This document shows, piece by piece, positions 5,771 to 5,841 of a DNA stretch of 5,841 bases (within the stretch, counting starts at the first letter, position 1; each line of letters begins with the position of its first letter). Source of the DNA: Mucilaginibacter sp. Its GTDB lineage: Bacteria > Bacteroidota > Bacteroidia > Sphingobacteriales > Sphingobacteriaceae. Location: contig JAQBNY010000328.1 in the NCBI GenBank assembly GCA_028288315.1, forward strand, positions 1 through 5,841. Reading direction: 5' to 3'. The translations under genes and the position numbers were made by a program. Below the pieces are notes generated by a model, which was given only the letters and a program-made list of their open reading frames with translations, ran no database searches and was not told the DNA's origin.

Positions 5771-5841
5771 TGTGGGTGTAAAGTATGCAAAGGTGTTGAA
5801 TTATGACAAAACAAGCACCTTCTATTTGTTAATATATGTTA

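Noticed and set aside
5600..5806. Plus-strand open frame of 68 codons near the right edge
   Set aside because: Most of it overlaps the conserved N-terminus of the HD phosphohydrolase on the other strand and it has no recognisable feature.
5778..5810. Possible promoter for the HD gene: TTTG, 21-bp spacer, TACTTTAC on the minus strand
   Set aside because: The -7 box misses the last two consensus bases (TAnnTTTG) and the spacer is at the upper limit; too weak to list as a feature.

Overview
This window looks like ordinary core chromosome of a Bacteroidota bacterium, most likely Sphingobacteriaceae (Mucilaginibacter/Pedobacter-like). Four things support this: LpxC and FabZ are fused in one protein, no start codon has a Shine-Dalgarno sequence, one gap carries a perfect Bacteroidota-type promoter (TTTG-N19-TAnnTTTG), and the lpx proteins and EF-P have a characteristic sequence style. 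The genus is an inference from memory of related proteins.

All six genes lie on the minus strand and are read from right to left. In transcription order they are: an HD-domain dNTPase-like phosphohydrolase that starts with TTG (5770-4544); lpxD (4461-3418); the lpxC/fabZ fusion (3336-1939); lpxA (1937-1152); an ABC-transporter ATPase without a visible membrane partner (1040-420); and the first 103 codons of efp, elongation factor P, which runs off the left edge (311-1). Gaps are about 80-110 bp, except for a single base between lpxC/fabZ and lpxA.

The middle three genes supply early lipid A (Raetz pathway) steps in the cytoplasm. LpxA acylates UDP-GlcNAc at O-3, the LpxC half deacetylates the product, and LpxD adds the N-linked acyl chain. 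The fused FabZ half dehydrates the same 3-hydroxyacyl-ACP pool that LpxA and LpxD use, so one polypeptide carries the committed step of lipid A synthesis and a competing step of fatty-acid elongation. LpxH, LpxB and LpxK are not in this window.

Non-coding signals are a strong promoter candidate directly before lpxD, positioned so that the transcript would be nearly leaderless; a weaker candidate before efp; a two-part hairpin between lpxD and lpxC; and a roughly 95-bp palindromic element with 15-bp perfect arms between lpxA and the ABC gene, which resembles a dispersed intergenic repeat.

I see no mobile element, CRISPR array, RNA gene or clearly undescribed multi-gene system. The points most worth a second look are the asparagine at the EF-P loop tip, the missing Q-loop and H-loop residues in the ABC ATPase, the palindromic element and the leaderless-type lpxD promoter.
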